Shown here: positions 61,888 to 64,000 of the stretch, in pieces | How the letters are laid out: every line of letters begins with the position of its first letter | Position numbering within the stretch: position 1 is the first letter of the stretch | Assembly (NCBI GenBank): GCA_947497485.1 | Contig: CANMHB010000002.1 | Coordinates: 186,001 to 250,000 of the forward strand | From: Flavobacteriales bacterium | Lineage (GTDB): Bacteria; Bacteroidota; Bacteroidia; Flavobacteriales_D; Crocinitomicaceae | DNA length: 64,000 nt | Reading direction: 5' to 3' | The notes under the pieces: model-generated | The model's input: the letters and a program-made list of their open reading frames with translations, nothing else | Databases searched by the model: none | Told to the model about the DNA's origin: nothing | Program-made: the position numbers and the translations under genes

Positions 61888-62784
61888 TTATTTCATTAAT
61901 TCATTTATAACTTCCGTATTTCTATCAAACACATACACAAATTGTATGATTGGTAGATAAACAAATGAAGCGAACATAAGTTTACGAGCATCTGCAGTTT
62001 CACAACTCGTAAATAATCGATAAGCATAGACGAAGAAACCTATTCCAAGAATTGACGCTACGATTAAGGTTATTTCTCCCGCCCAACCTAGCAACCAAGG
62101 AACCAAGCTGAAAGGGATTAACGCCAAAGAATAGAGCATGATCTGAAAAGCAGATTGTTTCGATTTTCCTGTTTTTGAGGGGAGAAGTGAAAAACCCGCA
62201 GATTTGTAATCATCATACAAAACCCAAGCGATAGCCCAAAAGTGAGGGAATTGCCAGGTAAATTGGACGAAAAACAAAATGCCTGGAAGAAAACCAAACT
62301 TATCTGTGGCAGCTATTGCGCCCAAAAAAGGAGGAATTGCACCAGGAAAAGCACCAACAAAAACAGCCCAAGGGCTTACGCGCTTCATTGGGGTGTATAT
62401 AAAAACATACGAGACAAATGCTAAAAGCCCAAGTGCGGCACTTTGCCAATTTATCAAATAGAGTAAAATGCTTCCAACGACTAGAGAAAAAGCGCAAACG
62501 AGGTATGCTTCCCTTAATGACATCCAGCCTCTTGGTAAAGGCCTATTTTGTGTGCGCTTCATAATGATATCCAAGTCTTTCTCCCAAATTTGATTGGCGC
62601 CATTTGATGCAGCGGTAACAAGCGTTCCGCCCACCATTAAATAAAATATTTCAAGAAGATTTGATCCTCCGGCAAAAAGATAACCAGAGAGCGCTGAAAG
62701 AATTACCAAAAATGACAAGCGAAACTTGGTAAAAACCAAATATATTTTAAACTTGGTTGGTTTTTGAATTTCAGCGTCTGACAT
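61888..62784 (-). CDS. ctaB: Protoheme IX farnesyltransferase (heme O synthase)
   Basis: Attaches the farnesyl tail to heme for the oxidase. UbiA-type prenyltransferase with about eight helices; NGANQIWEKDLDIIMKRTQNRP is the first Asp-rich motif region. Start MSDAEIQ at 62784; a TAAATTTG box at 62791-62798 (minus strand) lies between it and a longer in-frame ATG at 62811, favouring the shorter form. First gene of the oxidase operon. Confidence 0.94.
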   Translation of the reverse strand: MSDAEIQKPTKFKIYLVFTKFRLSFLVILSALSGYLFAGGSNLLEIFYLMVGGTLVTAASNGANQIWEKDLDIIMKRTQNRPLPRGWMSLREAYLVCAFSLVVGSILLYLINWQSAALGLLAFVSYVFIYTPMKRVSPWAVFVGAFPGAIPPFLGAIAATDKFGFLPGILFFVQFTWQFPHFWAIAWVLYDDYKSAGFSLLPSKTGKSKQSAFQIMLYSLALIPFSLVPWLLGWAGEITLIVASILGIGFFVYAYRLFTSCETADARKLMFASFVYLPIIQFVYVFDRNTEVINELMK

Positions 62785-62897
62785 TATTCGCAAATTTACA
62801 AAGAAATACAAGTTTATGGGTGTTCACCTTTAATTTTGAACATAAAATTCCGACAACTGCTTCAATCTAATTATCTTTATCAACCAAAATTAATTTT

Positions 62898-63674
62898 ATG
62901 TACGACAATTTAATCGTTGAGAAAAAAGAGCACATTGCTTATATCATTATTAATCGGCCAAATCAATTGAATGCGCTGAATAAGGCTACAATTCTAGAAT
63001 TGCATAATGCACTTAGTGATGCCGATGAGGACAAAAATATAGGTGTAATTATCTTAACTGGTAGCGGAGAAAAATCTTTTGTTGCTGGCGCGGACATTAA
63101 AGAATTTGCTGATTTTTCAATTTCGCAAGGAGGAGAGCTGGCTATGAATGGACAGAAAACCCTGTTTACTTTTTTAGAAAACCTTGGCACCCCAGTAATA
63201 GCCGCTGTAAACGGTTTTGCTCTCGGCGGAGGGCTAGAGCTTGCAATGTCAGCTCACATTCGTGTTGCGTCTAGTAATGCAAGAATGGGATTACCTGAAG
63301 TTTCACTCGGTGTAATTCCCGGTTATGGAGGAACACAGCGTTTACCTCAGCTTGTAGGAAAAGGAAAAGCGAACGAACTTATTTTCACAGCAGGAATGAT
63401 TAAAGCAGACGAAGCATTGCAATGGGGTTTGGTGAATTACGTTGTCGAGCCAACAGAACTTATGTCAAAGTGTGAGGAAATTGCCAATAAAATTCTTCCA
63501 AATTCCCCAATGGCTATTCGGTCTGCAATTGCAGCAGTGAATGCCGGATTTGAAAACGGAGTAAATGGTTTTGAAAAGGAAATTGAAGAATTTGGTAAAT
63601 GTTTTGGAACTTCTGAATTTAAAGAGGGTACAACGGCTTTTTTAGAAAAAAGAAAACCAAATTTTAGGGGATAA
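62898..63674 (+). CDS. Enoyl-CoA hydratase/isomerase (crotonase) family protein
   Basis: 258 residues with the crotonase fold: AGADIKEFADF, the oxyanion-hole GFALGGGLELAMSA and the catalytic region LPEVSLGVIPGYGGTQRLPQLVG, which has the hydratase Glu. Likely in fatty acid breakdown; in phenylacetate breakdown by analogy with paaZ, but that is speculative. The flippase gene starts immediately after its stop. Confidence 0.93.
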   Translation: MYDNLIVEKKEHIAYIIINRPNQLNALNKATILELHNALSDADEDKNIGVIILTGSGEKSFVAGADIKEFADFSISQGGELAMNGQKTLFTFLENLGTPVIAAVNGFALGGGLELAMSAHIRVASSNARMGLPEVSLGVIPGYGGTQRLPQLVGKGKANELIFTAGMIKADEALQWGLVNYVVEPTELMSKCEEIANKILPNSPMAIRSAIAAVNAGFENGVNGFEKEIEEFGKCFGTSEFKEGTTAFLEKRKPNFRG

Positions 63675-64000
63675 ATGTCAAATCCCATTAAGCGATTATT
63701 AGGTCAAACCGCCATCTATGGACTTTCTTCCATTATAGGAAGATTGTTGAACTACTTATTAGTTCCACTTTACACCTATGTTTTTGCTGATCCAGCGGAT
63801 TATGGAGTTGTTTCAGAGCTTTATGCTTGGGTGGCTTTCCTGATTGTATTGCTAACCTTTGGAATGGAAACCGCTTATTTTCGTTTTTTACAAGAAACGG
63901 ATGACAAAGAAACGACGTTTTCAACAGCTTTTTTCACTGTCGGTGGTGTTTGTGTCCTGTTTTTCGCGTCATTGATGTGGTTTAACAACGACATTGAACG
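63675..64000 (+). CDS. Polysaccharide flippase / Wzx-like membrane protein, 3' end cut by the window
   Basis: The ATG at 63675 directly follows the crotonase stop (TAAATG). The 108 visible residues are hydrophobic (LLGQTAIYGLSSIIGRLLNYLLVPLYTY; VAFLIVLLTFGMETAYFRFL) and match the start of Wzx/MATE-like oligosaccharide flippases (polysaccharide biosynthesis protein). Beyond the window end nothing is known. Coupling to the crotonase is probably by position only. Confidence 0.85.
   Translation, partial: MSNPIKRLLGQTAIYGLSSIIGRLLNYLLVPLYTYVFADPADYGVVSELYAWVAFLIVLLTFGMETAYFRFLQETDDKETTFSTAFFTVGGVCVLFFASLMWFNNDIE

Overview
The window looks like a chromosomal segment of an AT-rich member of the Bacteroidota, most likely class Flavobacteriia (order Flavobacteriales; a Crocinitomicaceae/Fluviicola-type relative is my guess, not proven). 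The reasons are: four secreted proteins ending in type IX secretion (T9SS) type A sorting domains, SprB-like repeats, a CarboxypepD_reg plus TonB-dependent receptor, DUF6029, DUF5723, DUF4920 and Omp28 proteins, GldK/GldN-like proteins, a flavobacterial PafA phosphatase, a PaaZ fusion, and several promoters of the Bacteroidota type (TTTG about 20 bp before TAnnTTTG). I see no rRNA, tRNA, prophage, insertion sequence or CRISPR array.

Layout. 1-5.7 kb: end of a DUF6029 protein, an Omp28-like lipoprotein, rpoN (sigma-54), a PAP2-like membrane protein and xseA. 5.8-10.2 kb: a LamG/T9SS protein, a palindromic intergenic stretch and cyanophycin synthetase cphA. 10.2-11.15 kb: a four-helix-bundle (S23/IVP-type) gene bracketed by two directly repeated blocks built of 38-bp tandem units. 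11.15-19.3 kb: a PhoB/PhoR-like two-component system, a 1061-residue T9SS surface protein and a TonB-dependent receptor; the promoters of the last two share an identical array of TTAA half-sites (spacing 21-11-11-21), which suggests one regulon. 19.3-25.7 kb: two OmpA/thrombospondin-type-3 proteins and a propeller-like protein. 25.7-33 kb: rnhB, small secreted proteins, rnr, paaZ and a TraB/GumN protein. 33-36.6 kb: a SprB-like T9SS adhesin next to a GldK-like/GldN-like gene pair. 36.7-50 kb: mostly housekeeping and metabolic genes (pafA, class III aminotransferase, metF, kmo, recO, FkbM methyltransferase, sterol-desaturase-type hydroxylase, coaE, fabD). 50-55.4 kb: an accessory patch with a YwqK-like protein, an XRE regulator divergent from a stand-alone PD-(D/E)XK protein, and a large T9SS protein. 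55.4-62.8 kb (minus strand): a respiratory block ctaB - two cytochrome oxidase subunit III proteins - subunit IV - two SCO proteins - DUF420, followed by a dCMP deaminase and a CtpA protease. 62.9-64 kb: a crotonase and the start of a polysaccharide flippase.

The most promising unusual items are (1) the shared TTAA operator array before the receptor and its T9SS partner, next to a PhoB/PhoR-like system; (2) the GldK/GldN-like pair without GldL/GldM; (3) the repeat-bracketed four-helix-bundle cassette; (4) large soluble insertions at the same place in both oxidase subunit III proteins. All functional names are from reading the translated sequences; no database search was possible.
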